DNA of 48,414 nt. Source: Candidatus Eisenbergiella pullistercoris. Its GTDB lineage: Bacteria; Bacillota; Clostridia; Lachnospirales; Lachnospiraceae. The stretch spans positions 1 to 48,414 of the forward strand of contig DXDD01000145.1 of the NCBI GenBank assembly GCA_019115665.1, read 5' to 3'. How positions within the stretch are numbered: position 1 is the stretch's first letter; each line of letters starts with the position of its first letter. Below are positions 26,645 to 37,622 of this stretch, in pieces. The translations under genes were made by a program, and so were the position numbers. The notes beneath the pieces were generated by a model. The model searched no databases. It had not been told where the DNA came from and was given only the letters and a program-made list of their open reading frames with translations.

Positions 26645-27979
26645 CTATGCCGTACCGGCAGCCGCTTCTCCGGCCGCCCCGTGGACCGCCGACACATCCG
26701 CCATCACAGACACCGACGCCCGGACCGTTCCCACCTGGGATACCGTATCGGGAAAGGCAACGGAAACCTCCATTTCCACATTTCCCTCCGACAGCACGCT
26801 CAGGCCGTTCTCCTGCATCCAGGCTTCCACGTCTATGGTTCCGGAAAGCTGCGACGCGTCAACCGCAGCCAGATTCTGCTCCAGCCCTCTCAGGCGGACA
26901 TATACCGGATCGTCCGGATCCACCGCCACCTGCCAGCCCTGCGGCACGTTCAGGAACTGGATCTGAGCCGGTTCCAGCCGCCTGGTGGCATCCTCCAGAG
27001 GCTCCACAACGGCAGTGACCGTTACCCGCCCGTTAAAGCCGTCGGCGGAGGTATTGGTCAGGCTCACTCCGTCCGGCAGATATTCCCGGATATCGATCAG
27101 CTCCACCACATTCTCCTCAGCGCCCGTCAGATCGACCGCCTCCGGCGGAATGACCACGGACTCCAGGTTCGCCAGAACGCTGCTTCTGCCCGCTACCGTC
27201 ACCCGGTCCGGCGCACAGGTCACCTCTCCGGTCGCCGCATACCCGTCCGCCGGCGTGCCGGACGCGGAAGCCGTCACGGGGATCTCCTTCGTCTGCAGGA
27301 TGGATATGGACACGCTGGATGTGCTCACGCTCTTGGTGATCCTGCTGCTTGTGATCTCATTGCCGTCCGCGTCATACAGCCGGATCGGCTCGCTGATATT
27401 GATGCTTTCCGTCAGGCCTTCCACATTCGCCTCCACGACCGCCCGGTCCACCTGGGAAACCAGGGACTCCGGCCCGGAGATCCGCAGCGCGTTTCCGTCG
27501 GTCGTCAGCACTCCGCTGACGATATAGCCGTCCGCCGGCGTGCCGACCTGATCGATCTCGATCACCAGCTGACGCTCCATGCGCTCCTCCACCTCAAGGC
27601 GGACCATGTCAATATTGCCGCTGATCTCTATCTGGCTCCCATAGGTCCGGCTGACCGACAGCCGGATGGGCACCGTATTGGTAAAGGAAAGCTCGGAAAA
27701 ATCCGCCGTCGCCGCAACGTCGGAGGCATTGATATTTTCCAGCACGGAACGGTTCGCCCGGACTGTCACAGTCACACGGTCCGTATCCTCCAGCACCTCC
27801 CAGGTCATCCCCTCGTCCGTCAGAAGGTTCGTATTTTCCAGCTCCACCGGGATATTCCGGTAAACCTCCGTATCCACGGGATCGTTGATATTTACGGATA
27901 CCAGCCACAGCAGCACGGAAAAAATGACAGCCAGGATCTTCAGACCGATATTATTAAAAAGCTTACCTGTTTTTTTCAT
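26645..27979 (-). CDS. cdaR: YbbR domain protein (CdaR, CdaA regulator)
   Basis: N-terminal TM then repeated YbbR-like domains (IPVELENTN..., RVTVTVRANRSVL); located between cdaA and glmM. Confidence 0.88.
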   Translation of the reverse strand: MKKTGKLFNNIGLKILAVIFSVLLWLVSVNINDPVDTEVYRNIPVELENTNLLTDEGMTWEVLEDTDRVTVTVRANRSVLENINASDVAATADFSELSFTNTVPIRLSVSRTYGSQIEISGNIDMVRLEVEERMERQLVIEIDQVGTPADGYIVSGVLTTDGNALRISGPESLVSQVDRAVVEANVEGLTESINISEPIRLYDADGNEITSSRITKSVSTSSVSISILQTKEIPVTASASGTPADGYAATGEVTCAPDRVTVAGRSSVLANLESVVIPPEAVDLTGAEENVVELIDIREYLPDGVSLTNTSADGFNGRVTVTAVVEPLEDATRRLEPAQIQFLNVPQGWQVAVDPDDPVYVRLRGLEQNLAAVDASQLSGTIDVEAWMQENGLSVLSEGNVEMEVSVAFPDTVSQVGTVRASVSVMADVSAVHGAAGEAAAGTA

Positions 27980-28859
27980 GCTTCGGCCGTCCTTTCCAGA
28001 TCCTGCCCTTCACCCTGCTGACCTTGCCCTTCTTCTCCTTCGTTCCGTCAGGCTTGTTCTGGATCTTTTTCAATTCCTCCTCCAGCTCCGCGCCGGTCAG
28101 GCCGCGGGACAGATTCCCTTCATAGGCGACGCTGATCTGTCCGGTTTCCTCGGATACGATCACCGTCATGGAGTCCGTCGCCTCGGATACGCCCACGCCC
28201 GCCCGGTGCCTGGTCCCCAGCTCCTTGCTCAGGGACATGTTGTCGGACAGAGGCAGGTAACAGGTGGCGGACGTGATCCGGTCTCCCCTTACGATCACCG
28301 CTCCGTCATGAAGCGGCGTATTATGCTCGAAAATATTGATCAGAAGCTGGCTGGTAACGATTCCGTCCACGGCGATGCCGGTCCGCTCGTACTCCGTCAG
28401 CGGTTCGTTCTGTTCCACCACGATCAGGGCGCCCGTCTTCACCTTTCCCATCTCCACGCACGCCTTGGAGATCTCATGGATCGTTTTGTCCGAAAAGCGC
28501 CCGTCCGTTCCCCTGCTCTGCTCAAAGGGGAACAGGGAAGAAAGGAACTCCTTCTTTCCCAGCTGCTCCAACGCTCCCCGCAGCTCCGGCTGCAGAATGA
28601 CCAGAAGGCCGAACGCGCCGTACATCAGAGCGTTCTGCGCGATCCAGAGAATGGTATTCATTTCAAAAATGGCCGCGATGAGAATGAATACCATGATGAA
28701 GATCACGCCTTTTACAAAGACCCACGCCTTGGTATTCCTGATCCACACCATGATGTGATACACCACAAAGGAAATGATGAGGATCTCAACGATATCCGTT
28801 ATTTTCAGCGACGGCACATGTGCCAGATAATTGTCCGCAAAGGATCTGATCAGTTCCAT
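27963..28859 (-). CDS. cdaA: Diadenylate cyclase CdaA
   Basis: DisA_N-type motifs NTPLHDGAVIVRGDRI and LGTRHRAGVGVSEATDSMTVIVSEETGQISVAYEG; N-terminal TMs. Confidence 0.96.
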   Translation of the reverse strand: MELIRSFADNYLAHVPSLKITDIVEILIISFVVYHIMVWIRNTKAWVFVKGVIFIMVFILIAAIFEMNTILWIAQNALMYGAFGLLVILQPELRGALEQLGKKEFLSSLFPFEQSRGTDGRFSDKTIHEISKACVEMGKVKTGALIVVEQNEPLTEYERTGIAVDGIVTSQLLINIFEHNTPLHDGAVIVRGDRITSATCYLPLSDNMSLSKELGTRHRAGVGVSEATDSMTVIVSEETGQISVAYEGNLSRGLTGAELEEELKKIQNKPDGTKEKKGKVSRVKGRIWKGRPKHEKNR

Positions 28860-28865
28860 TTTCCC

Positions 28866-29855
28866 CTATTCCCGCTGTCTGCCTGCAGCGTCCCGCGTGT
28901 TCATGTGCTTCACCCTGCGGTTTCCTCGCTGCGTGGTTATTTTCTTTACCTTCTTTTCAGGCGTGGATACCGTCATCTTCGGCACCGCCTTTACATAATA
29001 ATAATATTCGTCATCCTCAAACTGCACCTTTTCCGTCCGGGTATAATCCAGGTTAAACCGGAAAAACTGTACCAGGAACGCGACGAGCGCGCCGCCGATG
29101 CTTCCCAGCAGCAGTCCCGGAATGGAGAAATCCGCGTCATAGATCAGATCTCCCACCAGGATCACCACGATATCCAGAAGCGCCCCGGAAACGATCGCGA
29201 TCGTCCAGGAATAGTCCACGGAAAGCCGTCTTATCAGGTAGACCAGGATCGTCGTCACGGCAAACGCGGCGGCAACGATCACCATTTCCCGGCTTCCGAA
29301 TACGCCGTCCAGGATCTCCCGGATACGGGCGAGCACGGACTCCGCCGCGGAAGCGCTCAGCAGCGACGCGTTCATGCTCATATAGCTGACCAGATAATAC
29401 ACGATCACCCCGCAGACCACCGTAACGGCGGAAAGCGGATTGCCCAGAAGCCCGGCAAGGATCGGGGCCGCGTAGGGAATCCCCAGAACAAACAGAAGCG
29501 GCGTGATCAGCGCCAGCACCGTCCCCCCCGGAGAAAAACGGAAATACAGGAGAAAGAGCAGCAGAAAGATCACCAGCGCCACTCCCGCGCATTCCAGAGA
29601 CACCTCATACAGATGCAGGGTCACGAAGACCGCCGCTGCAAACAGCGTGAAATTCCTCGGCATGAAGGAGCAGACCAGCGCCACGATCAGCACCGCGGCC
29701 GCCCCGTTGAGCTGTCCCATATAACCCAGCTGCCCGTTGATCACCAGCAGGCTCACCAGCGCGAGAAGGAACTTCAGCGCCGGTATGGCGTATTCCTCAT
29801 ATTTCACATAAAAATTGCGGATATATTCCCGCAGCACAAGCAATGATGTTATCAT
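28866..29855 (-). CDS. Uncharacterised polytopic membrane protein upstream of cdaA
   Basis: About 8 hydrophobic segments; C-terminal FNLDYTRTEKVQFEDDEYYYYVKAVPKMTVSTPEKKVKKITTQR. Confidence 0.85.
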   Translation of the reverse strand: MITSLLVLREYIRNFYVKYEEYAIPALKFLLALVSLLVINGQLGYMGQLNGAAAVLIVALVCSFMPRNFTLFAAAVFVTLHLYEVSLECAGVALVIFLLLFLLYFRFSPGGTVLALITPLLFVLGIPYAAPILAGLLGNPLSAVTVVCGVIVYYLVSYMSMNASLLSASAAESVLARIREILDGVFGSREMVIVAAAFAVTTILVYLIRRLSVDYSWTIAIVSGALLDIVVILVGDLIYDADFSIPGLLLGSIGGALVAFLVQFFRFNLDYTRTEKVQFEDDEYYYYVKAVPKMTVSTPEKKVKKITTQRGNRRVKHMNTRDAAGRQRE

Positions 29856-29890
29856 AAGCGTTCCTCACAGGAATGCAGGCCCAGGCCCCT

Positions 29891-30292
29891 CTATTCCTCT
29901 TCTTCCTCACTCCCGTCGATCTCCGTCAGCATCCGGTCGAAGGCGGCCGACGCCTTATGGGCCTTCGCATAAACAACGTGCGCCGCCAGCCATGTTGTCA
30001 GCAGATATCCTCCGCACAGGATCCCATAGGCAGCCAGCGCATCCTTTCCCAGCTCCAGAAGGGCGTCCACATCCATCGCGTAAAAAATGGCAGTGATCTC
30101 ATCCAGCCTGTAAAGCAGCCAGATCCCGGCAAGGATGCAGAATGCCGCCGTGACCGCGATCCAGGTCTTCAGAAGCTGAAAGCCCACGAAGTCGCTTCTG
30201 AAAAAGCTGCAGACCGCCCGGTCCTTCTTTCCGTTTCCGGCCTCGTATGCCGCCATTCTGGTCATAACCGCCACTTTTTTCTCATTGATCAT
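29891..30292 (-). CDS. Small membrane protein of unknown function with acidic tail
   Basis: MINEKKVAVMTRMAAYEAGNGKKDRAVCSFFRSDFVGFQLLKTWIAVTAAFCILAGI..., 2 TMs, ends EIDGSEEEEE. Confidence 0.8.
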   Translation of the reverse strand: MINEKKVAVMTRMAAYEAGNGKKDRAVCSFFRSDFVGFQLLKTWIAVTAAFCILAGIWLLYRLDEITAIFYAMDVDALLELGKDALAAYGILCGGYLLTTWLAAHVVYAKAHKASAAFDRMLTEIDGSEEEEE

Positions 30293-30296
30293 GCGC

Positions 30297-31088
30297 CTAC
30301 AGCCCCTTTCCAATCGCGAGAGTGATAAAAAACACACGCTGTACTCCCGCTTTCCGGCACTCCAGCGCGGCAGCGTCGATCGTGCTGCCCGTGGTATAGA
30401 TATCGTCAATGATTACAATCGTATTTAATTTTACATCATCCTGCACTATTTTAAAAGCCTTTTTCAAATTATTTTGCCGCGCCGCCCCTTCCAGCTCCTT
30501 CTGCGGACGGGTGTTTTTCACTCTGGCGAGATACCCGGAAAGGACGGGGATGCCAAGCCTTTTTCCAAGCTCCCCCGCCAGAAGCTCCGCCTGATTGTAG
30601 CCTCTTTCCCGTTCCCTTTCCCGGTGCAGCGGAACGGGCACAAGGGCGTCCGGACGCCAGGAAAGAATCAGGCCTCCCAGGTTTTCCGCAAGCGCGCGTC
30701 CCAGGAAGGCGGCGTATTCCCTGCGTCCCTTATACTTGAAGCGATAGATCGTCTGACGGATGCAGGCGTAGGTATACAGGGCGGCTCCCCTGTCATAGAT
30801 ATGTCTGCTGCGGCCGCAGTCATAGCAGTATTCCGCGCCCGCATCCTGCAGCTGCTTCCCGCATTTCAGGCATCTGGGCTCCCGGATCCGCACCAGCGTC
30901 CCTTCGCATTCGCTGCAGACATCCCTTCCGAACGGCTTTACCGGCCTGTCGCAGACCGGACAGCGCAGTGGAAAAAGCAGATCCTTCAGGATCCGGCCGG
31001 CCCGGCGCGCGCCCTCCGTAAGCTCCTTTTCCGCCCCGGCGCGGCTTTTTTTCAGAAAATAAGGATATTTCTTTTCATTCTCTTTCAT
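30297..31088 (-). CDS. comF: ComF family protein (phosphoribosyltransferase-like)
   Basis: CPVCDRPVKPFGRDVCSECE...RGYNQAELLAGELGKRLGIPV...VIIDDIYTTGSTIDAAALECRKAG. Confidence 0.93.
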   Translation of the reverse strand: MKENEKKYPYFLKKSRAGAEKELTEGARRAGRILKDLLFPLRCPVCDRPVKPFGRDVCSECEGTLVRIREPRCLKCGKQLQDAGAEYCYDCGRSRHIYDRGAALYTYACIRQTIYRFKYKGRREYAAFLGRALAENLGGLILSWRPDALVPVPLHRERERERGYNQAELLAGELGKRLGIPVLSGYLARVKNTRPQKELEGAARQNNLKKAFKIVQDDVKLNTIVIIDDIYTTGSTIDAAALECRKAGVQRVFFITLAIGKGL

Positions 31089-33354
31089 CCGGCTCCTTTA
31101 CCGCCATGATTTCCCGGATTCTTTCATTCAGACCCGTAAAGCGCTTCGCCTCGCTTTCGTTTCTGATCATGTCAAGGACCACCTGCCTGCTCCCCAGTAT
31201 CGTCACGCAGTCCCTGGCTCTCGTCACTCCCGTATAGAGGAGATTTCTGTTGAACAGCATCCGCGGTCCGCCCAGAAGGGGCATGATCACCGCCGGATAC
31301 TCGCTTCCCTGCGACTTGTGAATGGTGACCGCATAGGCGAGTTCCAGCTCCGCCGTCTGCTCAAAGGAATAGGTCACCCGGCGCTGTTCGTCGAATTCCA
31401 CCGTCATGGTCCGGGCAAACGGATCGATCTGCCGGACGACGCCCATATCCCCGTTGAAGATCCCCACGCCGTGATCCACCGGGATCCCGTAACGGCTCAC
31501 CACCTCCCATTCCAGCTGGTAATTGTTCTTCGTCTGCATCACCTTGTCGCCTTCGCGGAAAAGCGTATCCGACGACTGATATTCCTTTTTGGAGGCCGCC
31601 CTGGGATTCAGACAGGTCTGGAGGATCCCGTTCAGGGTCTCCGCTCCCAGATTCCCCTTGCGCATGGGCGTGAGCACCTGGATGTCAAAGGGGCCGGCCT
31701 GCACATAGCCGGGCAGCTTTTCCCGGATCAGAAGGATCATATGCTTGTAGATCACCTGCACATTGTCCCGCTGCAGGAAAAAGAAATCCCTGCTTTTGTT
31801 GTCCAGCGCGATCTCCTTTCCCTCGTTGATCCTGTGTGCGTTGACCACGATATCGCTCTCCCCCGCCTGACGGAAGATCTTCTTCAGCTCCACCACGGGA
31901 AAGGCCCGGCTTTCGATCAGATCCCGCAGAACCTGGCCGGGCCCCACGGAGGGCAGCTGGTTCACATCCCCCACCAGCACCAGCCTGGTCCCGGGAGATA
32001 CCGCCTTTAAAAGCGACTGAAACAGCTGGATATCCACCATGGACATTTCGTCCACGATCACCGCATCCGCTTCCAGAGGATTGTCGGCGTTTCGCTCAAA
32101 ATGGGCCCGGCTCATGGAAAGCCCGCCGCTTCCGTTTTCCTCCGGGATCCCGGAAAGCTCCAGCAGCCGGTGGATGGTGCGCGCCTCATACCCCGTGGCC
32201 TCGGTCATACGCTTTGCGGCGCGTCCTGTGGGCGCGGCCAGCAGAAGATCCATTCCCTCCGCTTCAAAATATCGGATGATCGTATTGATGGTGGTGGTCT
32301 TTCCCGTCCCCGGGCCCCCGGTCAGGATCATCACGCCGTTTTTCACGCATTCCAGAACGGCCTGCTGCTGCAGCGCCTCCAGCTCGATCCCCGATTTTCG
32401 GGCCAGCTTCTCAATATCGGCAAGCAGCTTCTCCTCCTCCGACGGCAGCAGTCCGCCCGGTGGGACAAAGCTCATATTCAGGTCCGAAAGCAGCCTGGCG
32501 CAGGACAGCTCCGCATAATACAGGGACGCCGCATAGACGAAGTCCTCTCCGTCCGTCTGCCGGATCACCAGCTTCCGCTCCATCGCCAGGTTCGGAAGCT
32601 GGAGGCTTACATATTCCCCGGAAAGCCCCAGAAGCTGCGCCGCCTTTTCCAGAAGCCGCGCCCTGGGAAGACAGGTATTTCCCTCTGCGGCGGCCAGCTG
32701 CAGGGTATAGAGGATTCCGCTTCTGATGCGGAAATCCGAGTCCGTGTGGATCCCGATCCGGGCCGCAAGTTCATCCGCCCGCCGGAAGCCGATGCCGTCG
32801 ATATCCTCCGCAAGGCGGTAGGGGTTTTCCTCCAGGATATGATAGACCTGCTCTTTATAGGTCTGGTAAATGCGCATGGCCAGCGCGTTGGAGATCCCGT
32901 ACTTCTGCAGGTAGATCATGGCTGCGCGCTGATCCTTTTTTTCCTCCATCTGCGCGCCGATCTCCATGGCCTTCCGCTCGCTGATCCCCTTCACCTCGGC
33001 CAGCCTTTCCGGTTCCTGCTCTACGATGCGGAAGGTATCCTTCCCGAATTTTCTCACGATCCGGGCCGCCAGGGAGGGGCCCACGCCCCGGACGGCGCCG
33101 GAGCCCAGATACCGTTCCATGCTCTGCTCATCCTCCGGCAGGACCTCCTCATAGCTTTCCACCTTAAACTGGCTGCCGTACACGGCATGCTCCACATAGC
33201 CGCCGGAAAGCTCCAGGCCCTCTCCCTCGTCGATGGTCTGAAAGCTTCCGACGCAGGTGATCTCCTCCCCGTCCGCGATCAGCTCGAAAACGGTGTATCC
33301 ATTCTCCGTATTCCTGTATATGATATGCTCCACATATCCGGATACCTTCTCCAT
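31075..33354 (-). CDS. recD2: ATP-dependent RecD2-like DNA helicase
   Basis: MEKVSGYVEHIIYRNTENGYTVFEL...MILTGGPGTGKTTTINTIIRYFEAEGMDLLLAAPTGRAAKRMTEATGYEARTIHRLLE...TIHKSQGSEYPAVIMPL. Confidence 0.95.
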   Translation of the reverse strand: MEKVSGYVEHIIYRNTENGYTVFELIADGEEITCVGSFQTIDEGEGLELSGGYVEHAVYGSQFKVESYEEVLPEDEQSMERYLGSGAVRGVGPSLAARIVRKFGKDTFRIVEQEPERLAEVKGISERKAMEIGAQMEEKKDQRAAMIYLQKYGISNALAMRIYQTYKEQVYHILEENPYRLAEDIDGIGFRRADELAARIGIHTDSDFRIRSGILYTLQLAAAEGNTCLPRARLLEKAAQLLGLSGEYVSLQLPNLAMERKLVIRQTDGEDFVYAASLYYAELSCARLLSDLNMSFVPPGGLLPSEEEKLLADIEKLARKSGIELEALQQQAVLECVKNGVMILTGGPGTGKTTTINTIIRYFEAEGMDLLLAAPTGRAAKRMTEATGYEARTIHRLLELSGIPEENGSGGLSMSRAHFERNADNPLEADAVIVDEMSMVDIQLFQSLLKAVSPGTRLVLVGDVNQLPSVGPGQVLRDLIESRAFPVVELKKIFRQAGESDIVVNAHRINEGKEIALDNKSRDFFFLQRDNVQVIYKHMILLIREKLPGYVQAGPFDIQVLTPMRKGNLGAETLNGILQTCLNPRAASKKEYQSSDTLFREGDKVMQTKNNYQLEWEVVSRYGIPVDHGVGIFNGDMGVVRQIDPFARTMTVEFDEQRRVTYSFEQTAELELAYAVTIHKSQGSEYPAVIMPLLGGPRMLFNRNLLYTGVTRARDCVTILGSRQVVLDMIRNESEAKRFTGLNERIREIMAVKEPDERE

Positions 33355-33412
33355 CTTCACCCCCGGCGTCCTGATACCGGCTGCAGTTTGGCGATCCGCC
33401 CTGATACCGGCA

Positions 33413-33478
33413 GGGGCTGCTCCCACGGAGCAGCCCCAAATCATTCTGTCCTGCCGCGCCTCAGCTAACGGCGCAGCC
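33413..33478. repeat. Two hairpins in the mreB-recD2 spacer
   Basis: GGGGCTGCTCC-CAC-GGAGCAGCCCC (33413-33437) and GCGCC-N9-GGCGC (within 33453-33478); a CCTGATACCGGC 12-bp direct repeat sits just upstream on the plus strand. Confidence 0.8.
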
Positions 33479-33487
33479 TGCATTTTT

Positions 33488-34483
33488 TCAGATCTCGTCC
33501 TTATATCCGCCCAGAAATTCCACATATTTTCCGGTGCCGATGGCGACGGCCGTCATCGGATCCTCCGCGGTCATGGTATTGATCCCGGTCCGCTCGCTGA
33601 TCAGCTCCTCCAGCCCGCGCAGAAGGCTTCCGCCTCCCGTCAGGACGATGCCTCTGTCGGCGATATCCGCCGCGAGCTCCGGAGGCGTCCGCTCCAGAAC
33701 GCCGTGGATGGCTTCCACGATCTGCAGCGTGGGCTCCTTCAGCGCTTCCTCCGTTTCCTCGGAGGACACCTTCACCGTCTTGGGAAGGCCCGTTACCAGA
33801 TTTCTTCCTCTTACGTCCATATAATCCGGCTCCGGCCTCTTATAGGCGGAACCGATCTTGATCTTGATATCCTCGGCCGTCCGTTCGCCGATGAGCAGAT
33901 TGTGCTTCTTTCTCATATAGCGGACCAGGGCTTCGTCAAAGTCGTCTCCCGCGATCTTGATGGAGGCGCTCACGACCGTGCCTCCCAGGGAGATCACCGC
34001 GATATCGGAGGTGCCGCCGCCGATATCCACGATCATGTTGCCGCAGGGGCGGGAAATGTCGATCCCCGCTCCGATGGCCGCCGCGATGGGCTCCTCGATG
34101 ATGGAAACCTCTCTGGCGCCGGCCTGATAGGTGGCGTCCTCAACCGCCTTCTTCTCCACCTCGGTGACGCCGCTGGGAACGCAGACGGCGATCCTGGGCT
34201 TGCGGAAGGTCTTGCGGCCCAGGGCCTTCTGGATGAAATGCTTCAGCATCTTCTCCGTAACGGTATAGTCGGAAATGACGCCCTGGCGCAGAGGTCTGAC
34301 CGCCACAATGTTTCCCGGCGTACGTCCCAGCATCAGTCTGGCGTCCTCGCCGATCGCTTTGATCTTGTTCGTATCCCTGTCGAAGGCGACCACGCTGGGC
34401 TCCTTTAAAACAACGCCTTTTCCTCTGATATATACCAGTATGCTGGCCGTGCCAAGGTCAATTCCAATATCCGTGTACTGCAT
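33488..34483 (-). CDS. mreB: Rod shape-determining protein MreB/Mbl family
   Basis: MQYTDIGIDLGTASILVYIRGKGVVLKEPSVVAFD...NMIVDIGGGTSDIAVISLGG...VLTGGGSLLRGLEELISERTG. Confidence 0.94.
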   Translation of the reverse strand: MQYTDIGIDLGTASILVYIRGKGVVLKEPSVVAFDRDTNKIKAIGEDARLMLGRTPGNIVAVRPLRQGVISDYTVTEKMLKHFIQKALGRKTFRKPRIAVCVPSGVTEVEKKAVEDATYQAGAREVSIIEEPIAAAIGAGIDISRPCGNMIVDIGGGTSDIAVISLGGTVVSASIKIAGDDFDEALVRYMRKKHNLLIGERTAEDIKIKIGSAYKRPEPDYMDVRGRNLVTGLPKTVKVSSEETEEALKEPTLQIVEAIHGVLERTPPELAADIADRGIVLTGGGSLLRGLEELISERTGINTMTAEDPMTAVAIGTGKYVEFLGGYKDEI

Positions 34484-34505
34484 AATTTCCTCCATTCCCA
34501 AACAT

Positions 34506-34548
34506 GGACAGCAAAATGGCGGCCTTCCGCCTCTTTCGCGCGCTGTCC
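34506..34548 (-). other. Structured leader upstream of mreB
   Basis: GGACAGC...GCTGTCC closing stem with nested GGCGG-CCTT-CCGCC. Confidence 0.55.
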
Positions 34549-34724
34549 TCTCTATATTATTATGGACCAGTCCGATATGAATCAGGCAGGAATATTCCGC
34601 ATCCGAAGTGCAATCGAAATAGTGTTGTATTTAAGTCAAAATATTGTTTCTTCTCATCATGCAGAATATACCGTCTGTTATTATAACCCAAAAGCACGGC
34701 CTTGCAAAGCTTTTTCATAAAAAA

Positions 34725-37607
34725 TTAAGAGTTGCCCTTTTCTTCCCTTTCCTTCGCCCGTTCCAGCATTTTCTTCACGTAATATCCCGTATAGGAGTCC
34801 GGATTTTCCGCCACCTCCTCCGGCGTCCCCTGCGTGACCACGGTTCCGCCTCCGTCTCCGCCCTCGGGGCCCATATCGATGATATAGTCCGCCGTCTTGA
34901 TCACGTCCAGATTGTGCTCGATGACGATCACCGTATTCCCGCCGTCCGCCAGACGGTGAAGGATGTCCACCAGCTTGTGCACGTCCGCGAAATGCAGGCC
35001 CGTGGTGGGCTCGTCCAGGATATAGATGGTCTTTCCGGTGCTGCGCCGGCTCAGCTCCGCCGCCAGCTTGATCCGCTGCGCCTCGCCGCCGGACAGGGTG
35101 GTGGAGGGCTGGCCCAGCTTCACATAGGACAGGCCCACGTCATAGAGGGTCTCTATTTTTCTGCGGATGGAGGGCACGTTTTCAAAGAAGGTCACCGCCT
35201 CCTCCACGGTCATGTCCAGCACGTCGAAAATGCTCTTTCCCTTGTATTTCACATCCAGCGTTTCCCGGTTATAGCGTTTGCCGCCGCAGACCTCGCAGGG
35301 CACGTATACGTCCGGCAGGAAGTGCATCTCGATCTTGATGATGCCGTCTCCGCCGCAGGCCTCGCAGCGGCCTCCCTTCACATTGAAGCTGAACCTTCCC
35401 TTTTTATATCCCCTCGCCTTGGCGTCCGGCGTGGAAGCGAACAGATCCCGGATCATATCGAACACGCCGGTATAGGTGGCCGGGTTGGAACGGGGCGTAC
35501 GGCCGATGGGGGACTGGTCGATGTCGATCACCTTATCCAGCTGGCCGATCCCCTCGATCCCTTTATTTTTGCCGGGAATGGTCCTCGCCCGGTTCAAATC
35601 CCTTGCCAGCGTCTTGTAGAGGATCTCGTTTACCAGCGAGCTTTTTCCTGAGCCGGAAACGCCGGTCACGCAGGTCATCACGCCCAGAGGGAAGCTGACG
35701 TCGATGCTTTTCAGGTTGTTTTCCGCCGCTCCCTTTACCCTGATCCATCCCGTTGGCTTCCTGCGGGCCTTCGGAACCGGGATGAACAGCTCCCCGCTCA
35801 GATATTTTCCCGTGACGGAGGCCGGGTTCTTCATCAGCTCCTGCGCCGTGCCGCAGGCCACCACCTCTCCCCCGTGGGAGCCCGCGCCGGGGCCGATATC
35901 CACAATATAGTCCGCGGCCAGCATGGTATCCTCGTCATGCTCCACCACCAGCAGGGTATTTCCCAGATCCCGCAGGCTTTTCAGCGTGTTCAGGAGCTTA
36001 TCGTTGTCCCGCTGATGCAGGCCGATGCTGGGCTCGTCCAGAATATAGCAGACGCCAACCAGGCCGGAGCCGATCTGGGTGGCAAGACGGATCCGCTGCG
36101 CTTCGCCGCCGGAGAGGGTTCCCGTAGCACGGGACAGGGACAGATAGTCCAGACCCACATCCACCAGAAAGCCCACACGGGCCTTAATTTCCTTAATAAT
36201 CTGCTTTCCGATCAGAAGCTGCTGGGGTGTCAGCTCCATCTCATTCAGGAACTCCTGCAGCTTCCGGATGGACAGGGAGGTGATCTCATAAATGTTTTTC
36301 CCGCAGACCGTAACCGCGAGCGCCCCCTTCTTCAGGCGCATCCCCTTACAGGCCGGACAGGGCGTGATGCTCATGAAGGTCTCGTATTCCTGTTTGGAAA
36401 TCTCCGAGGCGGTCTCCCGGTATCTTCTCTCCACGCTTTTCACCAGGCCCTCAAAGGCCACGGGATAGACGCCGGTTCCCCGCTGTCCCTTATAATGGAC
36501 CTGCACCTCTCTGCCGCCCGTTCCGTTGATCAGGATGTTTTTCACTTTGTCGCTGTACTCTTCAAAGGGCGTATCCAGGCTGAAATCATATTCCTTCGCC
36601 AGCGCCCGCAGAATGGCGTTGGTGAAGCTTCCCGGATCGTTGCAGGACTGCCAGCCCATCACCGCGATGGCTCCCTGATTGATGCTCCTGCTCTTGTCCG
36701 GGATCATCAGATCCACGTCAAATTCCATCTTATAGCCCAGGCCGTAGCACTCCGGACAGGCGCCGAAGGGATTGTTGAAGGAAAAGCTCCTGGGTTCGAT
36801 CTCATCGATGCTGATCCCGCAGTCCGGGCAGGCGAAGCTCTGGCTGAAGGTCATGGGCTCCCCGCCGATCACATCCACGAAAAGCAGGCCCTCCGTGAGC
36901 GCCAGCACGCTTTCAATGGAATCCGCAAGCCTTCTGTCGATTCCCGGCTTCACCACCAGGCGGTCCACCACGATCTCGATATTGTGCTTGATATTTTTAT
37001 CCAGCTTAATCTCTTCCGTCAGCTCATACAGGCTGCCGTCCACGCGCACCCGCACGTAGCCGCTGCGCTTCGCCCGCTCCAGGACCTTGGCGTGTTCGCC
37101 CTTCCTTCCACGGACCACCGGGGCCAGGAGCTGGATCCGGGTTCCTTCCGGCAGCGACAGGATCTGATCCACCATCTGATCCACGGACTGTTTTTTGATC
37201 TCCTTGCCGCACTTCGGGCAGTGCGGGATGCCGATGCGGGCATAGAGCAGACGGAAATAATCATAGATCTCCGTCACCGTCCCCACCGTGGAACGGGGAT
37301 TGCGGTTGGTGGATTTCTGGTCGATGGAAATGGCCGGGGACAGCCCCTCGATCTTCTCCACATTGGGCTTTTCCATCTGTCCCAGGAACTGCCTCGCGTA
37401 GGAGGACAGGGATTCCATATATCTCCTCTGCCCTTCCGCATAGATCGTGTCAAAGGCGAGCGAAGACTTTCCCGAGCCGGACAGGCCGGTGAGGACCACC
37501 AGCTCGTTCCGGGGAATATCCACGCTCAGATTTTTCAGATTGTGTTCATTGGCCCCTCTGACTTTGATGTACTCACGGGGCCGCATTTTTATGCTTTCCT
37601 GTTCCAT
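34725..37607 (-). CDS. uvrA: Excinuclease ABC subunit A
   Basis: [81 protein letters not shown]. Confidence 0.99.
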   Translation of the reverse strand: MEQESIKMRPREYIKVRGANEHNLKNLSVDIPRNELVVLTGLSGSGKSSLAFDTIYAEGQRRYMESLSSYARQFLGQMEKPNVEKIEGLSPAISIDQKSTNRNPRSTVGTVTEIYDYFRLLYARIGIPHCPKCGKEIKKQSVDQMVDQILSLPEGTRIQLLAPVVRGRKGEHAKVLERAKRSGYVRVRVDGSLYELTEEIKLDKNIKHNIEIVVDRLVVKPGIDRRLADSIESVLALTEGLLFVDVIGGEPMTFSQSFACPDCGISIDEIEPRSFSFNNPFGACPECYGLGYKMEFDVDLMIPDKSRSINQGAIAVMGWQSCNDPGSFTNAILRALAKEYDFSLDTPFEEYSDKVKNILINGTGGREVQVHYKGQRGTGVYPVAFEGLVKSVERRYRETASEISKQEYETFMSITPCPACKGMRLKKGALAVTVCGKNIYEITSLSIRKLQEFLNEMELTPQQLLIGKQIIKEIKARVGFLVDVGLDYLSLSRATGTLSGGEAQRIRLATQIGSGLVGVCYILDEPSIGLHQRDNDKLLNTLKSLRDLGNTLLVVEHDEDTMLAADYIVDIGPGAGSHGGEVVACGTAQELMKNPASVTGKYLSGELFIPVPKARRKPTGWIRVKGAAENNLKSIDVSFPLGVMTCVTGVSGSGKSSLVNEILYKTLARDLNRARTIPGKNKGIEGIGQLDKVIDIDQSPIGRTPRSNPATYTGVFDMIRDLFASTPDAKARGYKKGRFSFNVKGGRCEACGGDGIIKIEMHFLPDVYVPCEVCGGKRYNRETLDVKYKGKSIFDVLDMTVEEAVTFFENVPSIRRKIETLYDVGLSYVKLGQPSTTLSGGEAQRIKLAAELSRRSTGKTIYILDEPTTGLHFADVHKLVDILHRLADGGNTVIVIEHNLDVIKTADYIIDMGPEGGDGGGTVVTQGTPEEVAENPDSYTGYYVKKMLERAKEREEKGNS

Positions 37608-37622
37608 GATTCCCTCTTTCCA

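Noticed and set aside
27885-29846. 653-aa plus-strand ORF opposite cdaA and the membrane protein
   Set aside because: Opposite strand is cdaA with DisA_N motifs; antisense translation is His/Arg/Asp-rich and domainless.
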